Source: Deltaproteobacteria bacterium (GTDB lineage Bacteria > Myxococcota_A > UBA9160 > UBA4427). From it: a stretch of 64,000 nucleotides of DNA. Below, piece after piece: positions 35,842 to 43,690 of the stretch. The notes beneath the pieces are model-generated. The model saw only the letters and a program-made list of their open reading frames with translations. It searched no databases and was not told the origin of the DNA. The stretch spans positions 1-64,000 of the forward strand of contig PBFW01000032.1 in the NCBI GenBank assembly GCA_002719955.1, in the 5' to 3' direction. Both the position numbers and the translations under genes were made by a program. The stretch's first letter is position 1, and every line of letters begins with the position of its first letter.

Positions 35842-36470
35842 AGATTCTGGATGCAGAATTGATTGCCTCCGCGCCGCGCTTCGACAAGCTCCCGCCGAGC
35901 GGGCTTCCGGAGATCGCGTTTCTCGGTCGATCGAATGTGGGGAAATCGAGTCTGTTGAACGCGCTCGCCCGCCGCAAGAAGCTCGCGCGCACGAGCAGCA
36001 CGCCGGGCAAGACGCGAGATCTCGTCCTGTTCAAGATCCGCACCGACCGCGGCGACATCGGCTTTGTCGACCTCCCGGGGTATGGCTGGGCCAAGGTGTC
36101 GCGCAAGGAGCGCGACGGCTGGCAGCGCCTAGCGGAAGGATATCTTGCGAATCGCGAGGAGCTGCGCCTCGCCTTCGTGCTCCAGGACCTCCGTCGTAGC
36201 TGGAGCGAGGACGAGAGTCTGCTTCTGCGATGGCTGGCCGAACAGTCGGTCCCCGGACGCGTCGTGGTCACCAAGACCGACAAGCTCAAGCTGATGAAAC
36301 GCAAGGAGCGGACGCGAAAGCTTCGCGCGGAAATCGGGGACGATTTCGACAATCCGATCGTGACGTCTTCACAGAAGGGCGATGGCCTCGACGTCGTGTG
36401 GCGGACCTGTTTCGAATTTGCGTTTCCGGATCTGGAGGGGTCGACAGAGGGCGCGCGGGAGGAGTCGTAG
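35838..36470 (+). CDS. engB: Ribosome biogenesis GTPase EngB/YihA
   Basis: A 210-residue TrmE-Era-EngA-EngB-type GTPase needed for large-subunit assembly. G1 is GRSNVGKSSLLNAL (about 33-46), G2 T lies in RTSSTPGKTR, G3 is DLPGYG and G4 is TKTDKLK. The family-typical RDGWQRLAEGYL follows. Start overlaps the preceding stop. It converges on cofE across about 60 bp. Confidence 0.95.
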   Translation: MKILDAELIASAPRFDKLPPSGLPEIAFLGRSNVGKSSLLNALARRKKLARTSSTPGKTRDLVLFKIRTDRGDIGFVDLPGYGWAKVSRKERDGWQRLAEGYLANREELRLAFVLQDLRRSWSEDESLLLRWLAEQSVPGRVVVTKTDKLKLMKRKERTRKLRAEIGDDFDNPIVTSSQKGDGLDVVWRTCFEFAFPDLEGSTEGAREES

Positions 36471-36529
36471 TAGTCGAGCACCTTTGACGTGCGAGGAGTT
36501 CTCCAGCGCGCGGCGGGCTCGGAGTTCGC

Positions 36530-37318
36530 CTAGCGAAAGAGATCTGTCGATGAGTCGCGCAGGATCTGATGGACACCGCCGTCGCCCTCGAAGGGAAAGC
36601 CTTCGACGACGACCACCGGGATTCCCGCGCTCTTCAACATGAGCAGGCCCGCCGCCGCCGCGAGCTGATCCGCTGTCGCCGGCTGCGTCACGAGCAACTC
36701 GCGCCCCGCGCGGTCCCGCGAGCCGCGGTCGTCTCGGATCGGTGCTAGTCCCGCCGACCCGAGGGCGACATCGACCAGGCCGTCGCGCCAGGGTCGTCCG
36801 AAGGTGTCGGTAACGATTACCGGTGTCGGCGCCGGTGGCTCGGAGAGCGCTTCGTGGAGTCGGCGCGCGGAGGCATCGGGATCGATCGGGAGAAGGATGG
36901 CCACATCTTCACCGGGCGCATTCGAGAGGTCGACACCGGCATTCGCGCACACGAATCCGTGCCGGGTTTCCGTGATCAACACGCCGTTGCCTCGGCGGAC
37001 GATGCGCCGGCTCTCGTCGAGCACGATCTGGACCTGGCGGGGATCGCGATCGTGGTCGGCCGCGATTTCCCGCGCCTCGTCTCCGGGTTCGATGCCCTCG
37101 AGTGAAACCAGCCGCCCTTCGGCCTTCGAGACGATCTTCTGGCAGATCACCACGATATTGCCGGCGAGGGCCACACCGGCCTCGCCGGCGGCCTCCCGGA
37201 TCAGCGCCGCGAGATCGGTTCCCGGCTCGATCTCCGGAAGTCCCGGGAGCGGGATCAGCCGAAGGATTCCGGAGGCTGCGGTGGAGGGTGCTGCAGCGGA
37301 TGAGGGCGCATCGCTCAC
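36530..37318 (-). CDS. cofE: Coenzyme F420-0:L-glutamate ligase CofE
   Basis: A 262-residue single-domain CofE that adds gamma-linked glutamates to F420-0 with GTP. Characteristic segments are VICQKIVSKAEGR, RHGFVCANAGVD, ILLPIDPDASARRL, VTDTFGRPWRDG and a GLVDVALG stretch that binds metal and nucleotide. The mycobacterial homologue FbiB has an extra nitroreductase domain that is absent here. Start: GTG at 37318, inside the cofC stop (GTGA). It is the third gene of a cofD-cofC-cofE operon; FO synthase is not in the window. Confidence 0.93.
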   Translation of the reverse strand: MSDAPSSAAAPSTAASGILRLIPLPGLPEIEPGTDLAALIREAAGEAGVALAGNIVVICQKIVSKAEGRLVSLEGIEPGDEAREIAADHDRDPRQVQIVLDESRRIVRRGNGVLITETRHGFVCANAGVDLSNAPGEDVAILLPIDPDASARRLHEALSEPPAPTPVIVTDTFGRPWRDGLVDVALGSAGLAPIRDDRGSRDRAGRELLVTQPATADQLAAAAGLLMLKSAGIPVVVVEGFPFEGDGGVHQILRDSSTDLFR

Positions 37319-37998
37319 GGGGTCGTTTCCCCTCCAGCCCGCTCGACTCTTTCGAGCAGTGCGCGGGTTCGCGCGCCGCCGCCGCGGGTCGCGAGAAAGG
37401 CTTCGAGATCCTCGGGTTGGTCGAGGTCGATCGCGAGGGAGGGCAATTCGATCTCGTGATAGGCGATGCCGGCGCCGGCCGCCGCCTCGCGATGCCGCTT
37501 GGCACTGTCGCGTCCGAAACAGCAGGGGATCACGCCGGCCGGCCGGTGAAGCAGCGCCGAGGTGCCGCCGTCGGCGGAGGGGGCCAGCCAGATTCCGGGC
37601 GTGTCACCGCGGGTGCCGGCGGAGAGCAGCCGTTCGAAATCCTCGGGCAGCGCCCCGGCGACGTCGCCCAATACAAAGAGGATGCTTTGCGCGCTCGTTT
37701 CCGCCGAGGGGCCACCCGGCGCAGCACAGAGCCGCTCGCGGCCATCTTCGAGCGCCGCGTTCAGACCGGGCTCGGGCCGCATCAGGATTTCCGCACCAGC
37801 GGTGATCGCGCGCTCGGCCACGACCGGGTCGGGGGTCGTGACGGCGATCCGCTCGAGCCCCCGGGTTCGCGAGAGCGCGTCGAGGAGATCTTCGAGCATC
37901 GCGAGGGTCAGCGCCTGACGTTCCGCGTCCGGGAGTCGTGAGAGCAGGCGCGATTTGCTTTCCTCGAGCCGCTTGACCGGAATCAGGGCGACGGTCAT
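37315..37998 (-). CDS. cofC: Phospholactate/phosphoenolpyruvate guanylyltransferase CofC
   Basis: A 227-residue nucleotidyltransferase. The N-terminus VALIPVKRLEESKSRLLSRL is the GTP-binding signature of CofC/MobA-like enzymes, followed by LFVLGDVAGALP and DGGTSALLHRP, with acidic residues for metal binding. It activates 2-phospholactate or phosphoenolpyruvate with GTP, making the donor that CofD adds to FO. Which substrate is used cannot be told here. Its ATG at 37998 overlaps the cofD stop (ATGA). The alternative longer frame to 38655 is antiframe to cofD. Confidence 0.9.
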   Translation of the reverse strand: MTVALIPVKRLEESKSRLLSRLPDAERQALTLAMLEDLLDALSRTRGLERIAVTTPDPVVAERAITAGAEILMRPEPGLNAALEDGRERLCAAPGGPSAETSAQSILFVLGDVAGALPEDFERLLSAGTRGDTPGIWLAPSADGGTSALLHRPAGVIPCCFGRDSAKRHREAAAGAGIAYHEIELPSLAIDLDQPEDLEAFLATRGGGARTRALLERVERAGGETTP

Positions 37999-39029
37999 TG
38001 CGGTGCGCCCCTTAATCGTCCCGCGACCTCGAGCGTCGCCTCCGCCACGGATTGCGAAACGCGGGCGGAGATCATCATCGTATCGAGTGACGCCGCTTCG
38101 AGGTCGAGTGCCTCGATCTCGGGCATGAGGGCGGAATCGCGTTCGTCGAACACGAAGCCGTCCATCCAATCCGAATAGAAACGCGCCACCCCGAGCGCGG
38201 AGACCTCGATCCCGAGCGCACGCAGGAGCGTATGCGCCGGGCCCTTGATCGGTGCCCCCCCGACGATCGGCGACACCCCGACGATCGGTGCGTTCGAAGC
38301 GTCGAGGGCCTCGCGAATTCCGGGAACGGCGAGGATCGGTCCGATCGAGACGATCGGATTGCTCGGGCAGACGAGGATCGTGCCGGCCGCGCCGATCGCT
38401 TCGAGTACGCCGGGCGCGGGCGTGGCCTGCTGTGCCGCGTGAAGATCGATCGCCTCGACATCCGTTGGCGCCCCGTCCCGAACCAGGTACTCCTCGAAGT
38501 GGATCCGCTTGCCGCCCGTGAGTTCGACGAAGGTCGGGCAGGCATCGTTGGACATCGGCAGGATCCGCAGGGCGAGATCGTGATCGCGTCGCAGCGCATC
38601 GGTCACGCGATCGAGGCCGGCACCCTCGGCGAGCCGCAGGGTTCGATGCAGGCAATTCGCGTAGTCGGCGTCTCCGAGCCGAAACCAGGTTTCGTGTCCG
38701 AGCGCGGCGAGTCGGTCGACCAGCCGGTAGGTATCCCCCGCGAGTCCGAATCCGTGTTCGCGATCGATCCGGTCGGCGAGGGTATAGGTCACGATGTCGA
38801 TGTCGGGGGAGACGTGCACGCCGTAGAAGGAGCGGTCATCGCCCGTGTTCACGATGACGGTCAGCGATTCAGGCGGGATGGCCTGAACGACGCCGCGCAG
38901 AAATCGCGCGGCCCCGACGCCGCCGGCCAGAACGACGACCGATCCCGCGCCACGCGACGCTGTGGACCGCGTCCTGGGATCGTCGGTGGATTCGTTGGAC
39001 ACACGGAAATCGGAGGGGGTTGAGGGCAT
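37995..39029 (-). CDS. cofD: 2-phospho-L-lactate (or PEP) transferase CofD/FbiA
   Basis: A 344-residue transferase that moves the phospholactyl or phosphoenolpyruvyl group from the GMP-activated form to FO. Signatures are VVVLAGGVGAARFLRGVV (about 30-47), IVNTGDDRSFYGVHVSPDID, GLAGDTYRL, the FO-binding region FVELTGGKRIHFEEYLVRDG and CPSNPIVSIGPIL. The first 28 residues are hydrophilic and variable. It leads the tightly overlapped cof operon, about 87 bp behind a small lipoprotein gene. Confidence 0.94.
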   Translation of the reverse strand: MPSTPSDFRVSNESTDDPRTRSTASRGAGSVVVLAGGVGAARFLRGVVQAIPPESLTVIVNTGDDRSFYGVHVSPDIDIVTYTLADRIDREHGFGLAGDTYRLVDRLAALGHETWFRLGDADYANCLHRTLRLAEGAGLDRVTDALRRDHDLALRILPMSNDACPTFVELTGGKRIHFEEYLVRDGAPTDVEAIDLHAAQQATPAPGVLEAIGAAGTILVCPSNPIVSIGPILAVPGIREALDASNAPIVGVSPIVGGAPIKGPAHTLLRALGIEVSALGVARFYSDWMDGFVFDERDSALMPEIEALDLEAASLDTMMISARVSQSVAEATLEVAGRLRGAPQ

Positions 39030-39116
39030 GACGCTCGATATTCTATCGGGCCCGCCCGGGACCGGGCACCTCGAGGCAGGGCGGCGGGGCGGATCGTCGG
39101 GGGGCTCGGGATCGTC

Positions 39117-39473
39117 CTATGGGCTCCGGAGCTTCTCGAGGCGACGGGTCTCGGCGGAGATTCGTTCGGCGATCTCACGCAGGCCGGTCTCCTCGTGGAG
39201 CGGTTCCGATTCCTCGTCGCGGGGTTCGCTGACGAAATCCTCGAGGGTGCGATGATCCCGGGCGATCGATTCCTCGAGGGCTGCAATCCGCTGCGCGCGG
39301 GTTTCGATCTCGGGGGGGGCCGCCAGGTTGGCGGTCGTGCTCATCAGGCAACCCAGAAGTGGCATCAGAACGATCGTTAGCGGGCCGATCGTCCGGGTGC
39401 GCGCGGTCGCTCGGCGCCGGCCGGTGTGGCGCGGTGCGCCCTCGTGGTCCGCAGACGGGTTCGTCGTCTCCAT
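39117..39473 (-). CDS. Small putative lipoprotein with a coiled coil
   Basis: A 118-residue frame with a possible signal sequence (LTIVLMPLLGC, lipobox Cys about 42) and a charged helical tail (IETRAQRIAALEESIARDHR) that looks like a coiled coil. I do not recognise the family. The ribosome binding site at the ATG is poor, and M37 (MPLLGC) would be too short a signal. It overlaps the start region of the divergent propeller gene if the longest frame of that gene is used. Treat as tentative. Confidence 0.5.
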   Translation of the reverse strand: METTNPSADHEGAPRHTGRRRATARTRTIGPLTIVLMPLLGCLMSTTANLAAPPEIETRAQRIAALEESIARDHRTLEDFVSEPRDEESEPLHEETGLREIAERISAETRRLEKLRSP

Positions 39474-39635
39474 CCCTGCCGATTCTTCGGGACGGCTCGC
39501 TCGGCGTCAAGGCGTCGGGCGAGGTCGTGTCGTGTAAAGTTGCGGGCACCCGCCCAGCGGGAACGGGGGTTCACGGGGTCCGCTCTGAATCCTGAGACAT
39601 CCGTTCAGTGCGGCGAGAGTGGGCGGCGACTCGGC

Positions 39636-41459
39636 ATGTTCTTTGCGAACCCGCTCCGCATGAGAATTCAAGAGACCGATCCCCGGTGCAGCTTCGCGCG
39701 CCCCCCTCAGGTGGGCTGGCTGCTGGTCTTCGCGACAATCCAACTCTTGGCCGGTGCTGCCGGTGGCGCCCGGGATCTCTCGCCGGTTCAACCGGAGGGG
39801 TCGAAGGGGGGGGCCGCCATGGCGCTGTCCAATCCGCTGGGCTTCGGCGAGTGGCGGCGCTGGGAAGTGGGCGCGGGGCGGGGCGAGGAGCCCAGCGCTC
39901 TGGCGCGATCGAAGCAGGGGGACGTCGCGGTCGGGGATGGGAGGGGTGTTTCGTGGCGGCTCGCGGGGGTTCGCCCCGACGCGTTCGGGAGCGATTCGGG
40001 GGAGCGGATGCGGGCGTTGCTACCGGCGGTGCGAGACCTCGCGTTCGACGGGAAGGGCGAACTCTGGATCGGGACCGAAGCGGGGCTCTATCGTTGGCAC
40101 CGATCCGGTCGACCCGTTAGGCGGTCGCTGCGAGGTGCGGAGGGGAATCCCGAGATCCACGACCTCGCGACTTCGGGTGATGTCGTCCTCGTTGCGAGTG
40201 CGGCCGGCGCGTACTGGTCGTCGTCGGGCAAAATCTTCCAGCCGCTCGAATTCGTGGGGGTCGGAGCGGCGGTTTCGCGGGTCGCTCTGTTCGGGGTTTC
40301 GGGCGTGTCGGAATCCATCGGACCGGGCATGAGCGCTCAGGTCTGGCTCTTTGGAGGGAATCGACTCTTGCGCATCGGGGGTCGGGTTACGCCGGTCGGT
40401 CTCAGAGTGCTCGACCGCACGCCGATCTCGCTGCCTCGTCCGACGAGCGAACTCGAAGTCGTCGATCTGGTCTTCAACCCGGTCGGGCGCCGACTCGCGC
40501 TGGCCTATCCCGATCTGATCGCGATCCGGAGTCTCGCCCCCGACTCGGAGAAGGACCCGGTCGGGTTCAGCTGGGAGATCGTGCGACCGGTCCTGGCGCC
40601 GGGTGCACGTCTGAGATCGCTCGTGTGGCCCCCCGATGGTCTTGCCTTGTCGACGGATCACGGACTCTTCGTCGCCGCCACCCCGAAGGGCCCCTACCGG
40701 CGCAGCGCGGAGCCCGTCGGAACGCGGGATTGCATGGAGGTGGTAGCGAGGCCGGACCATGCGTCGCTCGATTCGCTGATGGTCCTCTGTCGCGGGGGCC
40801 TCTACGCCTTCGAGCGGCGCCCCCGAGTGGCCTTGCGGGCCGTCGAAATGTCCCCTGTGGAGGTCTCGCGGGAGCGTGCGTCCGTGCAGGTGTCCTCGCT
40901 CGCACCGGATCCGCCCGTTGAAGAGATTCGCTTGCGCGCATTCCTGCGCGCCGGGCTCGATGCGGGGCGATCTGCCGCGCTCTGGTCGGGCCTGCGGAGG
41001 CGCGCCTTCTGGCCTGAGCTCGAGCTGAGCTTCGGTGCCAAATTCGATGACGACGAGGCACGCGATCGGGACCAGTCCTTCGTGTCCGGTGATACGCGCC
41101 ACCTCTTCGATCATTCACGGGATCGCGAGCGCAGTTTCGACGTCGCGATCGCCCTCGACTGGGATCTCGGGGGGATCGCCTATCCCCTCGAGAGCGTGGA
41201 CCTGTCGCGCGAGCTGCGACAGATCGTGAGCCTGCGTGACGACGTCGCCGACGAGATCAACCAACTCTATTTCGAGCGACAGCAGCTGCGCGCGGCGATC
41301 GCCAGGACCGAAACCCTCGAACCCGGCGAGGTCGCCCGCATGCGTTGGCGTGCCCAAGAAATCGACGCGGGTCTCGACGCGTGGACCGGTGGCTGGATCG
41401 CACGCTGGCGAAAAGATCATGAGCCGAGGAGTTCATCGACGCGGCGGGTGGAGCCCTGA
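39636..41459 (+). CDS. Secreted protein with propeller-like N-half and outer-membrane-type coiled-coil C-half
   Basis: A 607-residue protein with a signal sequence (WLLVFATIQLLAGAAGGA, about 28-45). Repeated beta units such as VRDLAFDGKGELWIGTEAGL, IHDLATSGDVVLVASAAGAY and LRSLVWPPDGLALSTDHGLF are those of two-component-regulator-type beta propellers. The C-terminal third has FDVAIALDWDLGGIAYPLES, DLSRELRQIVSLRDDVADEI and NQLYFERQQLRAAIA, a strand-plus-helix pattern seen in TolC-like outer-membrane proteins. Function unknown. The start is the ATG at 39636 or 39660; the frame is open back to 39426. Confidence 0.65.
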   Translation: MFFANPLRMRIQETDPRCSFARPPQVGWLLVFATIQLLAGAAGGARDLSPVQPEGSKGGAAMALSNPLGFGEWRRWEVGAGRGEEPSALARSKQGDVAVGDGRGVSWRLAGVRPDAFGSDSGERMRALLPAVRDLAFDGKGELWIGTEAGLYRWHRSGRPVRRSLRGAEGNPEIHDLATSGDVVLVASAAGAYWSSSGKIFQPLEFVGVGAAVSRVALFGVSGVSESIGPGMSAQVWLFGGNRLLRIGGRVTPVGLRVLDRTPISLPRPTSELEVVDLVFNPVGRRLALAYPDLIAIRSLAPDSEKDPVGFSWEIVRPVLAPGARLRSLVWPPDGLALSTDHGLFVAATPKGPYRRSAEPVGTRDCMEVVARPDHASLDSLMVLCRGGLYAFERRPRVALRAVEMSPVEVSRERASVQVSSLAPDPPVEEIRLRAFLRAGLDAGRSAALWSGLRRRAFWPELELSFGAKFDDDEARDRDQSFVSGDTRHLFDHSRDRERSFDVAIALDWDLGGIAYPLESVDLSRELRQIVSLRDDVADEINQLYFERQQLRAAIARTETLEPGEVARMRWRAQEIDAGLDAWTGGWIARWRKDHEPRSSSTRRVEP

Positions 41460-41531
41460 CTCCCCACCCGCTTCCCGATCCGCGCAATTCTTGCGAATCG
41501 ACCCCAGAAGCCCGGTCCCCATTGATGAGGA

Positions 41532-42212
41532 ATGAACATGAATTTTCGATCGGCCCGGTGTGCACGCGGGCTCCTGCTGTTTCTCTTTTCCGGAATGTGG
41601 GCTGCGGGCGGGGCCCACGCGCTTCCTCTGCTCTCGGAGGTCTATTACGACGCGCCTGGCTCGGACGACGGCCAGAGCTTCGTGGAACTCGCGGGCGAGC
41701 CGGGCGAATCCCTCGACGGCTATACCCTCGAGGGACTCAACGGCCACAACGGCGTCGTGGGGCCGACGATCATTCTGAGCGGGATGATCGGCACGGGGGG
41801 ACTTTTCGTCGTCGCAGACCAGACCTCGTCCGGGACCAGCTCGGTGTTGGGAGCGGATCTGCTCGCCAACTTCGATTTCCAGAACGGACCGGACTCCGTT
41901 GTCCTTCGTTGGGGCGAGACGATCGTCGACGCACTCGGATACGGCGTCTTCGCGCCCGGCGAGTTCTTTGCGGGGGAGGGCACCCCGGCACCGGATGTGT
42001 CCGCCGGCAACAGTCTCGCGCGAATCTTTGCGAATCTCGATCGCGATGATAATGCGGCGGATTTCGAGATCCTGGCCGCTCCGACCCCGGGGCAGGCGAG
42101 TTTTGCCGTCGTGCCCGAACCGGGGTCGGCCGTCCTGCTCGGTCTCGGTCTTGTGGGTCTTGGCGCTGGGGGCGGAAAAAAGGCAAAGGTGCGGATTCGC
42201 CGATCCGGGTAG
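41532..42212 (+). CDS. PEP-CTERM protein with lamin-tail domain
   Basis: A 226-residue secreted protein. It has a signal peptide (LLLFLFSGMWAAGGAHA, cleaved about residue 31) and a lamin-tail (LTD) beta-sandwich holding LLSEVYYDAPGSDDGQSFVE and GYTLEGLNGHNG. The C-terminal sorting tail is VPEPGSAVLLGLGLVGLG followed by a basic end. PEP-CTERM tails are cut by exosortases at the inner membrane before the protein is exported, often with exopolysaccharide. No exosortase is in the window. Start ATG 41532 or 41538. A strong terminator follows directly. Confidence 0.85.
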   Translation: MNMNFRSARCARGLLLFLFSGMWAAGGAHALPLLSEVYYDAPGSDDGQSFVELAGEPGESLDGYTLEGLNGHNGVVGPTIILSGMIGTGGLFVVADQTSSGTSSVLGADLLANFDFQNGPDSVVLRWGETIVDALGYGVFAPGEFFAGEGTPAPDVSAGNSLARIFANLDRDDNAADFEILAAPTPGQASFAVVPEPGSAVLLGLGLVGLGAGGGKKAKVRIRRSG

Positions 42213-42219
42213 AATGCCG

Positions 42220-42255
42220 GCGCGTCGGATCCGATCGGGGATCCGACGCGCTTTT
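42220..42255 (+). terminator. Intrinsic terminator after the PEP-CTERM gene
   Basis: A 13-bp perfect GC-rich stem (GCGCGTCGGATCC with its complement), a 6-nt loop and TTTT. It ends only 17 nt before the ATG of the selenoprotein gene and 4 nt before its GGAG ribosome binding site, so it could also act as an attenuator for that gene. Confidence 0.75.
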
Positions 42256-42272
42256 GAACGGAGATGTCGAGA

Positions 42273-42614
42273 ATGGCCAAGCAGGTCGACTGGTATTACA
42301 CGCGCAAGGGTTGAACGAGCTGCACCCGAGCATCCAAGGTCTTGGATGCCAAGCAGGTCGAGGTGAAGGAAGAGATTCCGGCCCGTCGCAAGCTCGGCGC
42401 GTCCGATGCGAAACAGATCGCGATCGGCTCTTCGACGGTCTATGTCGCCAAGGGCAAGAAGCTCGACGTCTTCGACATGAAGACCGCGCCGCTCGCGGAG
42501 GTGGTCGAGAAGATGCTCGGACCGACCGGGAACCTGCGTGCGCCGACGATGCGTGTGGGGAGGACGACGGTCGTCGGCTTCAGTGAAGAGACCTTCGATT
42601 CGGTTCTGGGTTGA
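42273..42614 (+). CDS. ArsC-family selenoprotein (UGA read as selenocysteine)
   Basis: A 113-residue ArsC/Spx-type thioredoxin-fold protein. The frame starts MAKQVDWYYTRKG, continues with an in-frame TGA at 42312-42314, then TSC. The TGA stands where homologues have the catalytic Cys, giving U14-x-x-C17. The rest is a normal ArsC-like body: VEVKEEIPARRKLGASDAKQ, YVAKGKKLDVFDM and the conserved GPTGNLRAPTMRVG. A hairpin follows the TGA as expected for a bacterial SECIS (listed separately). GGAG lies 9 nt before the ATG. The activity is probably thiol/selenol redox; true arsenate reduction is not shown. Confidence 0.85.
42318..42356 (+). promoter_or_regulatory. Bacterial SECIS element
   Basis: An 8-bp perfect stem (GCATCCAA, 42330-42337, with TTGGATGC, 42342-42349) closes the loop GGTC; a second short stem (CTGC/GCAG) lies below. 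The loop begins 23 nt after the TGA. From memory, the E. coli fdhF SECIS also presents GGUCU at its apex for SelB; that is knowledge of the family, not a fold calculation. Confidence 0.8.
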
Positions 42615-42959
42615 TGGGGCCTCTGGAGTGGGACGGCCTCTCCTGGTGGCGAAGGGCCCGGTCCCGGATCTGGCGCCGGGCGGGGTCACCCGCGCGACCG
42701 CGACCGGCCTCCCACTGAATTCATGGGCCTCGGTCTCGACACGAGAACGGGTTAGATTCGCCACGATCTGATCCGCATCTCGTTTTGCTGCGCCTTTCAG
42801 ATTCACTCTCGATGACCCGATAGGCGAGGGGCAGCGGCTTTGGCGGCGTCCGGGGCGATCCGGTCTTTGGGCGGCGAGTACAGATTTCGTGGGTCAATTC
42901 TCGCGCCGTGCGGGTTGGGACGCGCGCGGCAAGCAATTCTGGAGGGCTTCGAGCGCGCG
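42615..42959. other. Intergenic region after the selenoprotein gene
   Basis: About 345 bp without a convincing gene or recognised element. It should hold the promoter of the downstream conserved hypothetical. Confidence 0.35.
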
Positions 42960-43490
42960 ATGTTGTTGGGCTTCAATACGAATTTTCGCTATCGCGGGGT
43001 GCTGTTCCACGTGCAGACGGAGGACAGCGGTCTCGAAAATCCGCACGTGATCACCCACCTCTTCCACGGTGGGAATATCATGGCGTCGGAGAAGCACGAT
43101 TATTCCGAACTGCTCGGGACGATCGAAGGGGTCGAACGCGAAGATGCCGTCCGGAAATTGATGGAGAGCCAGCACAAATTGATGTTGAAGGGGCTTTCCC
43201 GCGGTCAGCGTGATTCCGCGATCGAGCAGCGGATGGGAGCCGAGGTCTTCCGGGTCGAGGGCGCGAGCGAAGCCGTCGATCCGTCTCCGGTCGTGACCGA
43301 GGAGGCGCCACCGACGCCGGTTGAGCCGAAGTGTCTTGAGACGGACACGTCCGACCCGGAGCGGGCTGAGCCGGCCTCGCGCCTTTCGCGGGTCTTCGGT
43401 GACCGCGTCGTTTCCGAGAAGCCGCTCGACGAAGTCGTGCTCGACTACCTCGTCGAGAACGCGCGCAAGAGGAAGCGTTCCACGAAGTGA
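42960..43490 (+). CDS. Conserved hypothetical protein
   Basis: A 176-residue protein of unknown function. The N-terminus is distinctive: GFNTNFRYRGVLFHVQTEDS, then NPHVITHLFHGGNIM, a block I associate with small conserved proteins of Deltaproteobacteria. The middle is charged and variable; the end is basic (ENARKRKRSTK) after a helix LDEVVLDYLVE. No catalytic motif is visible. The start is ATG at 42960, whose nearest GGAGG is 14 nt away; the frame is open upstream to 42840. Confidence 0.7.
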   Translation: MLLGFNTNFRYRGVLFHVQTEDSGLENPHVITHLFHGGNIMASEKHDYSELLGTIEGVEREDAVRKLMESQHKLMLKGLSRGQRDSAIEQRMGAEVFRVEGASEAVDPSPVVTEEAPPTPVEPKCLETDTSDPERAEPASRLSRVFGDRVVSEKPLDEVVLDYLVENARKRKRSTK

Positions 43491-43690
43491 ATCATCCGCC
43501 GATCGGGCGCCGAAGTGGCGTTTCGTGCTGGGCGCCGTCAAACTCCCTGTCGGGACCGATCTTCGTGACACGGAGCGCGGTCGAGCGGGCTCCGATGACC
43601 GGACGGCATGCCTTTCAAGGTGGGGATGCCCACTCTGGAGGGTCTGTCGATTGCAGTCGGCAATGCTCGCAGAGGCCCTTCACAAAAAAT

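Noticed and set aside
39426..39635. N-terminal extension of the propeller protein
   Set aside because: It is rich in Arg, antisense to the small lipoprotein frame, and would bury the signal peptide 97 residues inside.
42342..42614. 90-codon ArsC-like frame starting at TTG
   Set aside because: This start lies in the 3' arm of the hairpin and removes the active site; the upstream sequence is homologous across the TGA, so the selenoprotein reading is better.
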